Below the pieces are notes generated by a model. It was not told the origin of the DNA. It saw only the letters and a program-made list of their open reading frames with translations, and searched no databases. This document shows, piece by piece, positions 13,216-23,590 of a DNA stretch of 64,000 nt. Numbering within the stretch: the first letter of the stretch is position 1; every line of letters begins with the position of its first letter. Both the position numbers and the translations under genes were made by a program. Where the stretch lies: the NCBI GenBank assembly GCA_036877525.1, contig JAZGTH010000005.1, forward strand, positions 10,332,001-10,396,000, written 5' to 3'. The stretch comes from Chromobotia macracanthus. Taxonomy: Eukaryota; Chordata; Actinopteri; Cypriniformes; Botiidae.

Positions 13216-13545
13216 CTACAATAGCGTCTTAGCTGTCAAAGTTTTGCACGAGCAGGTAAACATTTTTTCCTTTTCTCAAATGGTGTTGATAAAGTGAATC
13301 TGGGACTTGTTGATCTCTTTCATAAAAACAGGATGTGTTGTTTGTTCTAAACAGACCACTCCATCTCACTCTGAGACTCTCCAAAGCTGATGACTCTAAT
13401 TGAATGATATGACTCGCTGGGTTAATAGCGCGACTGATTGTTGGCTCTGAGGAGCTGGAGCTGACAGAATGACGAATCGTCGTGAATAATGACGGCTGAA
13501 TTATCTGAGTTAATGCTGTCTGATTGATCTGCCCTCTCCTTGCAG

Positions 13546-13689
13546 GAAACAGAAATCCTCAACACTGCAGTACTCACTGGGAAAACCGTGGCCATGCCAG
13601 TGAAGGTGGTCACCGTGGGAACGGAGGGTACCGTGACGGACGTGACCGAATCGGTGGAGTGTCGCTCGACGGACGAAAACGTGGTTAAG
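13546..13689 (+). CDS. tmem132c: TMEM132C-like, exon 5
   Basis: The exon is 144 nt, exactly 48 codons, and phase 0 at both ends. It encodes ETEILNTAVLTGKTVAMPVK, then VVTVGTEGTVTDVTESVECR and STDENVVK, the most conserved extracellular Ig-like segment of the family. Acceptor CTCCTTGCAG, donor GTGAGC. Exon 5 of gene 2 has the same length and phases. The exon sits between two 325-bp direct repeats (12771-13094 and 13738-14066); the second begins only 48 bases after its donor. Loss or skipping of the exon would keep the reading frame. Confidence 0.92.
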
Positions 13690-13737
13690 GTGAGCTCTGG
13701 GATGCACGCATCACTGATACAAACAGAACCACACAAT

Positions 13738-14066
13738 GGGGATAAAAGCTTTGCACTCCAGTAAATGTCTTAGGAGTAGAATAAGTTGTCACAAAAGGAA
13801 CCAGCTAATAATCAGCGCATTATGGGTTTTTAGCAAAACTTTAAACAGCAAGAAAATTCAGGAAACAGCAAGAATGTGAAAGGCAATGTACACAAGTATA
13901 AAACATGGTTTTAGTCAATAAAACTGCAGATAGTAAAACTATATAACTATAACAAGTTAAAACACAAAGTGACAACTTGTCCCAATGAAAATGTGACAAC
14001 TTGCCCCAAACACTTTGCTGGAGAAAACAATTACTGTGACCAAATCTTTTCACAGAAACACAGAAA
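13738..14066. repeat. Long direct repeat, copy B, in intron 5
   Basis: Second copy of 12771-13094, same orientation. It is followed by TGTGACAACTAGCCCCCCC (14110-14130), the inverted counterpart of the GGGGTAAGTTGTCACA word inside the repeat. Copy B therefore looks like a nearly complete inverted-repeat element and copy A like one without its right end. Confidence 0.85.
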
Positions 14067-14537
14067 CCTTCATACTTACTTAGATACATCTCTTGTGACA
14101 ATTTCTCAGTGTGACAACTAGCCCCCCCAGCCTTCCCTATACTGTAATGATGTTATTAGTGAGTCTATCATGCAGTGTGATTTACTGTCAAGCACGAATA
14201 AAGTTTTGATAGCTTCCCCTAACACGACCCACACAAGAGAACTTGCAGACACGTAAGCTTGGAAGAATTCAGTAACCACACTTATTGTCAGGAACCGTTG
14301 GAAGGCACAAACACTGTTGTACGCTTAACAGCTATGCTAGGTTAAATTTGATTTAAATCACTGTACATTTCTACTGGTACCAGGGAATGTCTATTTTCAG
14401 TTTTCAAGCCAGAGGCGAAAAATCAAGGGAATGTTAAATGGTGTCTTTTCACAAGCTTGTGCCTTCCACTTTCCCTGCCATTTGGGAACAAAATATGAGA
14501 GCATTTTACGGGGGAGAAAATGACAATACCAGTGAAA

Positions 14538-14725
14538 GTGTGTGTGTGTGTGTGTGTGTGTTTGCTCCCATTGGGTTTAATTATGTGATGAACACCCTAC
14601 ACTGAAACACTGACCTCTGGAGAAGAACCTCAACACCACCAAAGCACAAACGCACACACACACGCACGCACACACACACGCACACACACACGCACGCACA
14701 CACACACACTCACACACACATGCAC
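14538..14725. repeat. GT and AC microsatellites
   Basis: A (GT)n run at 14538-14562 and, about 90 bp on, an (AC)n run with G interruptions at 14651-14725. The two are complementary and could form a hairpin. Confidence 0.9.
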
Positions 14726-17641
14726 ACTCACAGACATATATAGGCATTGGTGTCCTGGATTCATAGCAGCTGAAGATATAGTTTTATAATATTGCCTCCA
14801 AGCCTATATAACTACATCAAGGGCTTTTTTGAACACAGCCGAATTTGTATATTTTCTGCAAGCTTGAATCATTGCTGTAGCGTCAGTTTGTATCTTCTAT
14901 ATCAATATTGCATGGCGAGCAATTCCCGTCACTTTTTCCTAATCAGAGTATAATTGGGTTACATCTCAATATCTGTGGCTCCTTTACTGCAGTTACCTAA
15001 TTTCCCAGCCCAGTTTAATGTTTGAATTAGCTTCCTTACTTCTTAAGGGCATTTCAGTTAGCTCTTCCTGATATTATATTTGTCAGACGAGATTATAAAA
15101 GACCCCATGGAAAGACATTTAGCTGTTAGTTTGATGCACAATATTTTTTTGTGATGTCTTTCGATTTCAAGCTACCTAGACAAGCCAACAAATGAGCTGA
15201 TCTCCTGCACAAACAGATACAGGAGATGGACAGAACGAGAGTAATGAGAGAGAGAGTGAGAGAGAAGGCAGACACGGAAGTTGGAAGAGATATGGAGATT
15301 ATCATGAGGACGGGATACGGAAGTCATGAGGACGGGGTTTGATTTCTTTAGATGACACAGTATCTCTGCACTACAGGAGGGATTGTGTGTATTCGTGCAT
15401 AGAAACGAGTGCATGTGTGGATGTCAGGGGAGTAGTGGTTCGGTAAGCTACTTTAAAATATAAGTTGCAACTTATAAGTAGTTGAACTCTCATTAGAGCG
15501 TTCTCCAAAGCCACGCCTCCTCCAGCACATGAATGCATACATAGTTTGACAGACAAATAGGACATCCTGGCATTGCATTCAGACCAAAGGCAATGATTAG
15601 AGAAACATTTTATGGTCCTACACCTTCCACAGAAGGTATGTATTGCTATAAATATCTTTAGACCACTTATATACATACATGTAGACTTCCAACCTGCAGA
15701 ACCTGCTTCAACCTGACTTTTGATATCAGATTAAGCTGGTTTGTTGTTCCTTCACCACTATGTGTTGAAATCATGTCACACTACTGATAAATGTACAGGA
15801 TTAGTGACTAAAATAAAATAGCACTTTTATTCTGTAAAATTATTTGAGTTGCCAGTCTGCCCAGCACAGCCAAGAAACTGTGTTTCACCTTTTTGTTGAG
15901 GTGAACATCCAGAGCTGCTCAAGATGAACTGTGCTAATTACCTCTGTCAGCTTCAGACAGGAAGAGAGAGACAGAACCTACGTGAGACAGCACAGTCCGG
16001 TTCCTCTGTCTGAATGGGTCATTAAGTACCCGACCCCCTTCCCTGCGGGAGTCTTGACATCCTGCATAAGTGTCCATCTCCTCAACAGTCTTAATGTTTC
16101 GGATTAATGCCCTGCCAGACTCATTATGATGCCTACAGTGTCTCATGGGAAGGGCATGTAGCAGGGCATTCAGGCTGACCAATCAACTCTACAAACTTCT
16201 AGCTCGTGCGCCCAAATGGCCGCCCTTTACGGGCTGTCGGACTCGGTTTGAAGGGTTTCTGGCACTCAGCATTTTGTTTATTTAATGGGGATCTACAATT
16301 GTCAGTGAAGAAATAAAGGATACAATTGTCTATTCGAAAATGTTAATTGTTTCATTATGTCTTTTATATGGGTAGATTCGGGCAGTTTAACGGATTTAAC
16401 AGATATAATAAGTGTAGGGAATTATTCTACAGTTTTTTATCATTACAAGGCAAAATGTTTGACTATTATAAACTATGTGGCTATAACATTCCTAAGCCAC
16501 CTTTTTGTTATAATTATTGGTGTCATATTTGGGGTTTCTTGCTTAAGCCTAAATGTTTTACTTTTTCAGCTCTGTCTTGAAGGTCAGTATGATAACATGG
16601 CTTATTCATTTCACAGGCTTCAGTACACACAGTATAAGGAATGAGAACGGTGTTTTATTGGAAAGAGTAGAACTAAAAAAATGCTAAAGTTAATCACAGC
16701 TCATATGAATACACCACTGACGTCCGCCGCAGCGCGTGCAATGTCACAAATAAAACTGGTGTAAAATTTCATAAAGAAATCAAATTCCTTTTGAGATTTA
16801 GTTTCTGTTTGTCTTTTGAGATAACGTTATAAAACTAGAACTGATGACTGACCTACACCTAGCAGTACAAGAGAATTTGAAAAAAACATTAAACTTTATA
16901 AAAATACTGATTGCAGCTACTTACATATCAGTCTAGAGACTAAAGTATGTCAAGTTTGAAAATGGCACAGCATCAAGAAAATACGCTCTTATAAACAAAT
17001 GATACATTCTGAGCAGACATCAAGCTTAGAAATCAAGCCGTGCCATTGGTCCACTTCTGCATCAGTTGTTATTAAAGAAGTCCTCGAGCTGATTGGCTAA
17101 GATGAGATTTTCTCAGCCAGTTATCATAGGCGCTGGCTAAGAGCTGCGTAGTCCTTCTGCAAATGACTTCATTTAGTTGTGGAAAGACTTGACTACTCGG
17201 CTGTGTTCTCTGTCTTTATTCCCCCCCTCCATCTGCTGAGCTCCTTTCAACCCCAAAGCTGGAGAAATACAGACATCCAAACAGTCTCATTATCAAGCGC
17301 TTCTCCCTCACTGACTGTAGTCAGAAATAAACACTTGGATAGGCCAGTCAAAGCCCGTCCAATCTCTCGTCTCCCTTATTAAAGCGAAGAATGAAAGCAA
17401 ATAACAACGGCGTGGAAAAACACAAAAGCTGGACTGTTTTCCGCATATTGTGCTGATTAGCCCAAGAAGAGGCCTTGTTTTTTGCTTTCAAAATTTGAAA
17501 TGGTCGCCAGGAAATTGGAGAGAAAAGTAGTCTGATACAGAAGCCAAGGCAGCAATTTTCGTTCATTTAGAGCTCCTACGAACGGTGTGTTGTTTGAATG
17601 CTTTGTTTGTCCGCCGTCTGATTTGTTTTCCTGCTTCCCAG

Positions 17642-17850
17642 GTGTCCGAGAGGTGTGATTATGTCTACGTCAACGGCAAGGAGACACGTGGAAGAGTGAA
17701 GATGATGGTGAACTTCACCTACAGCTACCTCAGTGCTCAGCTGGAGATCAGTGTCTGGATGCCCCAACTTCCTCTGCAGATCGAGATGTCCGATCCGGAG
17801 CTCAGCCAGATCAGGGGCTGGCGGGTTCCTGCAGATGCTGCCAGCCAGCG
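17642..17850 (+). CDS. tmem132c: TMEM132C-like, exon 6
   Basis: The exon is 209 nt, phase 0 in and phase 2 out. It encodes VSERCDYVYVNGKETRGR, then VNFTYSYLSAQLEISVWMP, LPLQIEMSDPELSQI and GWRVPADAASQ. NFT is a potential N-glycosylation site. The donor is GTTAGA after ...CAGCG, a weak site. It is chosen because joining CG to the A of exon 7 gives SQRPGEDD, which lines up with the acidic linker of the family. A second GT in the same phase at GAGAT/GTTG is possible but fits the family less well. The homologous exon in gene 2 also uses a weak GTTGGT donor. Confidence 0.88.
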
Positions 17851-19834
17851 GTTAGAGATGTTGTTGTTTTAAATGGGTCGTATAACGATGTCTCAAGTTC
17901 TCCTTGATCTTATGAGATAAAAGAGTTCATTATACCATAAAAACATACTGTAACTTCTGAAACTTCAGAAACCATCCCTAGTGTAAAAAAGACGTTTATT
18001 GAAACCGAAACACAAAAACGCTCATTATATGCCTCCTCTCTGACCATAAAGAGAAGATGAAAGATCTATTTAAACATATGATTGCTAACATGTACATGTC
18101 AACAGTTGTATTTGTCTCCTACTCATTCAACATTAATTTACATATGAGTCTTAAAGAGACAGTGGCAGCCAAACCTGTCTGTCAGAGAGAAGTTTAAAAG
18201 TATCATAAATGACTACACTTATTTTTTTGGTGTAAAACACTTTACTAACATCATTATAAGTTGACCTCAGGGGAAACTAAAATGATGGAAAAATATATAT
18301 GACCCCATTAATTAAATGGAAATGAGCACAGAAACTTTCATTAAGTGGTTGACATGTTTTAAAATCTGAGCAAAACATCCTACACAACACACGTCATATT
18401 GCCCAGCACCAATAAGCACAATGTGTCTGAAATAAGCACCATACATAATGGTATATATTTATACCTCACTGATTGAGTCTGAGCCATATGCTCCAGCTCA
18501 CCGTTGTCAGTCTTCCCCATCTTTATCAGCCCTTTCCCAACTACTTTACCATGCTCTGTCATACCGTGGTAACAGCAGCTGTGTGGTGGATCACCCTCCA
18601 GAGCGCACAACGGAGGTGAGGGGAGGATGCGGACGCTGACTTTTTAATTACCGCAGGGTCGTTTTGAGGCGCACCTGCCTCCGACGCGCCACAGGTTAAC
18701 TCTGCCGTACGCTGCCTGTGGATATCCAGAAGATAATTTTTAATTACTCTCCCACTAGAAACAATCCTGCCGGGTTGACTCATGCATGATAAGTGTGCCT
18801 GGGAATGATGGAAGACAGATGGATTGAGCGGCAGAAATACTGTCAAATTGAGGCAGTGTGAAGCGTTAGGTAAACAGCGAGGGGCGTAAGCAACATGTGA
18901 AAGGAAGTTGTTTCTGGTCGTCACCTGTAATGTTTGGTTGTCAAGACCAAAATCTGTAATTTATTTGAGTGCTGTAGTTAAATTCTCAACAATATCAAAT
19001 TTATATAAACTCTTTTATATATATAGGGCTATATTAGGGCTGTCACAATATGAGATTTTTACTCATATTGTGAAATTGTTTTGTTTTGATTACCTCTGTA
19101 AGAGCGGAAAATATGTGGTTGTGTTGTAAGACTCAACTCATTACACCCGAGACCTTCTGCGACCTGACATTCCTCAGCTGAGTACCGCCTGGCCTGTTTA
19201 TACACCTGTGTTCTGTAAATGTCACGCAGTTTCTGGCGACGGTCAGGTGTTGTTGCGTAAAAGTGCAGGGGAGCGTGGCCTCCCCACCCGTCAGACTCGA
19301 CATGTTAACCTGCAACTGCTGTTGTGTTTTATTTCGGATGGCTCCGGCTCATTAAAAATAATGGCACGGTGAGTGCGGCCCTGTTCACCTGGTGCTGGGC
19401 TGTTTGTGTGGGGAGAGAAAATGCATCATGGATATGTGAATCAGTTCAGTGAATCAGAGTTCAGGTTTACGGGCTGTTAAAGGAACTCACCTATTACAGA
19501 GCCTGAAAGCCATTGCTGCTCTACAGATAGATTAGAATAAAATAGAAAAAAAATGTTCTTTTCTACTTAATTTTAAAAGTTCCTATAGCTGAAAAACAAA
19601 CTCTTTTTAAGTCAAATTAGTTAAAAACTGTATTGAACTCATCTCCTATTTTTTTTAAAAATCGGTTGTAAGTTTAAGGCATGAATTATATTTTGCATTT
19701 TTAGGAGGTTAATTTTTTGAGAGATAGAACAGAATAGCGATGATTGCTAATAAAACCATTGGAAATGTTGAAATTATTATGATAATAATTAGTCATGGTT
19801 ACTCTGATTCATGGTTACTCTGATTACTCTGCAG
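17851..19834 (+). other. Gene 1 intron 6 (2.0 kb)
   Basis: Ordinary non-coding sequence. A short GC-richer patch is near 18590-18700 and another near 19140-19380. No repeat element or exon is recognised. The acceptor is GATTACTCTGCAG. Confidence 0.6.
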
Positions 19835-20102
19835 ACCCGGAGAGGATGATGTGGATGAAGCAGGCAGGAAGGATCGAGTCTGTGGCCCACAGTACCAAAG
19901 TACCACCATCCGTGTCCTCACACACTTTGAGGCAGAACCAGAGGAGTGGCAGGACCAACCTGACTTCCTGCTGGGCAGTGATTGGCAGGTGGACGTGACA
20001 GAGCTGGTGAGGGATTCGCTAAAGGTGGGGGATGAACGTGTGGCCAGGCTCTCCGAGGAGCAGGTCCTGATTGGTCTGAACACTGGCACCACCAAAATCC
20101 AG
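19835..20102 (+). CDS. tmem132c: TMEM132C-like, exon 7
   Basis: The exon is 268 nt: one base completing an Arg codon, then 89 codons. It encodes an acidic linker (PGEDDVDEAG), CGPQYQSTTIRVLTHFEAE, LLGSDWQVDVTELVRDSLK, VGDERVARLSEEQVLIG and NTGTTKIQ. The Cys and the RVLT block are family hallmarks. Where other paralogues usually read RGRGC(T)LQYQH, this copy has KDRVCGPQYQS, so the linker is diverged. Donor GTGAGA at 20103. Confidence 0.9.
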
Positions 20103-20229
20103 GTGAGAAACAAAAAGATAACTATCTTCCAGTGTGGCATTTCATTCACATTGGCAAACGGATCAAAACATTTAAAACATAACATAAAACATAAAAAGTA
20201 AAAAAAAATTAACTTTAAAGTAAGAACCA

Positions 20230-20536
20230 CCCAGCTAACAAAAAACGCTCTCAGAATGTTGGCAAAAGTTCTCTAAATGTTCTCTCAAAGTTATCAAAAA
20301 ATTCTTGCTAGTAGAACATTTTTAATGTTAAATCAACTATCAAAAACGTTATGCTTACATTAAATTTAGTAGAACAGTAGAAAATGTTACAGAATTAAAA
20401 ATGTTTAAATATTAACTTTGTCAATACAACATGTAAAAAAACTGGATGTTTTGAATGTTCCTATAACATTCAAAAAACATTTTTACCTTTTTTTACTTTA
20501 AGAAAATGTTCTTACAACCTAAATTTCGTAGCTGGG
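20230..20536. repeat. Palindromic element, copy 3 (full length)
   Basis: Runs from CCCAGCTAACAAAAAACG to AATTTCGTAGCTGGG, about 307 bp, with both ends intact. Read from the left it gives GTTCTCTAAATGTTCTCTC and AAAGTTATCAAAAA; read from the right in reverse complement it gives TAGGTTGTAAGAACATTTTC. It has no coding capacity. Confidence 0.8.
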
Positions 20537-21412
20537 CAGCTCTCGATTCCCAACCCCATGAACAAAGACAATCATGCAGTTACCCCCAATGAACCATGAT
20601 TACAGCTGCCCAAGTGTAGCGAACAGTTACAGCTGACGCAGATGCAGCTTCTCTGTTTCTGAACCATGACAAAAATGAAAGGACGTCCTTGTTTTCATTG
20701 GAAGAGCTGGGCTGTCATTTGTCTGTTTCTGTGTGGATGAGAGGTGAGTCAGTTCAAGCTGTGATGAGACACGTGTATGCTGTCAAATGAGAGCTAGACA
20801 GAATACCATCCCTCACAGCTCTTGTGTGCTGCCTGTTTGCAAATCTTACCACTCACATGATAAACAGTAATCTCCTTTAAAACCCACTAATTCATGGTTA
20901 TTCTCCTCTTATCTATGATAACCACACAGTCTATAGATGTAACATATACACACAAAAATGATGTTATAAAGTACTTTGATGCCATTGGAATGCTATTTGA
21001 CAGCAAGATTTATCTGCCTCGGCCACAGGTGAAGAGAGCTTCGATTGTATCCTTTTGCTGAAAATTAAAATCAGATAAAAGCGCCAATAATGGCCAGTGT
21101 GGAATGCATGGAGAGTCTGAAGACCAGTGCTTGCGCAGAAGCCATATAGATTGACATCCACTCCCTAAAATCAAAAATCATTAATGCCGTGAGATGATCT
21201 ATCTGTGACCGCACCATTTAGCCACAACCAAATTACCAGTTGTTCACACCCTGCTATTACATTTCAAAAGAGCCCCGTCTGTTTTTATTAGTTCAATACA
21301 AGTAAATCGAACGTCTTGTTGCTTAGAAGAGGGAAATTTAGAAGTGGGAAAGAATTCATTTCTGTCCAAAAGTCGACTATTTGGACAGATTTGTTTAAAA
21401 ATTCTGACACCA

Positions 21413-21565
21413 TGTTCCTGTAGCTCAACTGGTAGATTGCCTTAGAATTGCAAAGGTTGTGGGTTCAATTCCTATGGAACACACATACTGATCAAATGTA
21501 TAGCTTCAATGCACTGTAAGTCACTTGGGATAAAAGCATAATGCCAAATGCATAAATGTAATGCA
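21413..21565 (+). repeat. tRNA-derived SINE, copy 2
   Basis: A-box-like TAGCTCAACTGGTAGA, B-box-like GGTTGTGGGTTCAATTCC and the tail CTGTAAGTCACTTGGGATAA followed by AAGCATAATGCC. Same family and strand as 2575-2722. Confidence 0.82.
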
Positions 21566-22150
21566 ACGTTTATTTTATAGTTCTGTTAATAAAATTGGAG
21601 CACTGGGGCAGCATCTTACGCAATATTAGGTAACTCCTGCGTCTCCCCCACTGCTTATTCAGATTTTATGTCTAATTAATAAATCTCTCAATTCAAATGG
21701 CAAATTAGAGTGAGCTCAGAATAAAAGCAGAATATACAATCTGAATGAGGATGTGTCTGTACCTTAATATGACTACATTTTTGACAAACAGACTTTCAGA
21801 CAGTGTGCAAATGATGGTTTGTTGGGAGTATGAGCCATGCACACAGGTGACAGAGGAAGTCCTACTTACTGATAGGAAGTAAATGGCTTTTGACACTTCA
21901 TTATAACACAATAAATGCAGAAATATGGAGGCGGCTGCTTTTCTGTTAATTAATCCCGATAGGAAGCCTTCACATCCTGTTTAGTATCAAAAGCCATTTC
22001 CATGCCTGTGCATTTGAAGGAGAGCAGACGGCTGTCACTTAGATTCCTGAAACTGCAGCATTTATTTTTAGTTCATGTAATATGAAACTGGTCACATTTT
22101 TGTGATTTGTTTTATCTAACAGAACCGTGTCTAATTGTGTTTTCATGAAG

Positions 22151-22342
22151 GTGATGTCACCGCTGTCGGACTCAGTTCTGGCTGAGAGGACGATCCGTGT
22201 GCAGGATGATAAAGTCAGTATAACAGAGCTCGGGCTGCAGCTGGTCTCTGGTCTTTCACTGAATCTCCAACTCAGCCCCGGAAGCAACAGGGCCATCGTC
22301 GCCACGGCTACCACACAGGAGACCATGCACAACCCTAATCAG
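22151..22342 (+). CDS. tmem132c: TMEM132C-like, exon 8
   Basis: The exon is 192 nt, 64 codons, phase 0 at both ends. It encodes VMSPLSDSVLAERTIRVQ, DDKVSITELGLQLVSGL, SLNLQLSPGSNRAIVAT and ATTQETMHNPNQ, the last Ig-like (BIG-type) extracellular block before the stalk. Codon by codon it differs from exon 8 of gene 2 at only 16 of 192 bases, far closer than the flanking exons. The acceptor is an unusual AAG (TTTTCATGAAG); phase and homology fix it. A CAG 28 bases upstream would shift the frame. Donor GTCCAG is weak. Confidence 0.9.
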
Positions 22343-23590
22343 GTCCAGTCTAATTAGATATAAACCAAGTTATTTAATTTAGCCGCCTGATGTACTTCAT
22401 ATGCGCCTGTTGAACCAAGGGAATTGGGAAAGTGAATTCATAAAGAGTTGGTCGTTACTTTTACAGACTTCTTGTTTTTTAAGTCAAGTCAGCTCTTTAC
22501 AAAACATGTCATTTCAAAGCAGAAAATCATGCTGTGTAAATATTTAAAGGTATTTCACACATACTGTTTAATGCTGCTCAGAAGTAGCATGCATTCACAC
22601 AGCCATTACAGTTAAGAAAATGAATATAGGTCTGCTTATTACAAAAATCATAATCATGATTATGTAGCGCGATTAACTCAATGACTTTGGAAACAACATG
22701 TATTTACTGAATTAAAAAATAGTAAACTTGTCTTTTCAAGATTTTGTCTTTTTAACAGTGGATTCAGCTGAAAAACAAATATGAAAACTTAAACATACAT
22801 TCTGCATTTTGGTAATCTTGTTTACTTTGTTAAACATACTAAATGTATTTTTACATTCAACACATGCCGCAGCCTCAGAAATTATAACACAAAATAATAA
22901 AATGCTAGTGAAACAGAATGCGGCACAATAATCATTTTACCTCAATTAAAATGTTTTCGTAATTGAAGCCAAAATTGAATTACAAACATTTATGATTTTA
23001 AAGAAACGTGTGCAGTATTTTGACAACATAGATTAAGGTTGTTCTGATGCTGTTTAACACAGTTGTGACAAAAATGGCACAGTGTGTATAACTCTTAAAG
23101 TCTTGTATGAGCACTTCAGATCACATACCATGTCTGTTTCTCAGAAACACTCTCTTCAAGATTTTTGTCCACGAGCAGGTGCAATCAGCATAATCGCTGT
23201 CGTCATAGTCACAAAGTCACTTGACACAGAACGCATGTTGATGAGGAGCTGCAGTTTGTTAGTGGATCCTGCTGATCAGGGCTGCCCACTTATTCTGAGT
23301 CATGTCATATTTCCAGCCCTTTCTGATTAGTCTGATTTCACTAATCCTTTACACCGGCAGGGGTTTCCTTCATTTTTACATGTTAATAGGCATAAAACGA
23401 GCAGATTGGATGAATCTCCTGCTGATTAGTGCGTCTGTGCTTCTTGAAATTAGTTGTCTGTGACTTTAAAGCATTTGAACTGTCCTGCATTGGGAATTCA
23501 TAGATGTGCATCTCGACGAGCATTAGCATGACTGAGAGCGTCCGCAACAGAAGTTCAGGGCTCATGTTGCTTTTCTTATTTCGCCCACAG
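22343..23590 (+). other. Gene 1 intron 8 (1.25 kb)
   Basis: AT-rich non-coding sequence with no recognised repeat. The acceptor is TTTCGCCCACAG. Frames that run through it into exon 9 (for example from 23504) begin in intron sequence. Confidence 0.65.

Larger units (their letters stand above)
3952..13545 (+). other. Gene 1 intron 4 (9.6 kb)
   Basis: No coding exon is supported. It contains two copies of the palindromic element (4293-4562 truncated; 10333-10725 with a nested insertion), a long CT microsatellite (6931-7000), a GC-richer, possibly conserved non-coding block (about 6160-6720), an AT dinucleotide run near 7550-7568, CCTAGCAACC repeats and the first copy of a 325-bp direct repeat next to exon 5. 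The stretches 4563-6150, 7001-10330 and 10730-12700 show nothing I can name. Open frames at 9553-9840 and 12304-12627 have no recognisable domain or homologous context. Confidence 0.6.
13690..17641 (+). other. Gene 1 intron 5 (3.95 kb)
   Basis: Contains direct-repeat copy B (13738-14066), a GT microsatellite (14538-14562) and an AC-rich microsatellite (14651-14725). The remaining 14730-17640 is ordinary non-coding sequence in which I see no exon. The acceptor at its end is TGCTTCCCAG. Confidence 0.7.
20103..22150 (+). other. Gene 1 intron 7 (2.05 kb)
   Basis: Contains a full-length palindromic element (20230-20536) and a tRNA-derived SINE (21413-21565). The end has two candidate acceptors: CTAACAG (22116-22122) and the frame-preserving AAG at 22148-22150. 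Confidence 0.7.

Noticed and set aside
19799..20230. 143-codon frame antisense to exon 7 of gene 1
   Set aside because: It is a shadow of the coding exon on the opposite strand.
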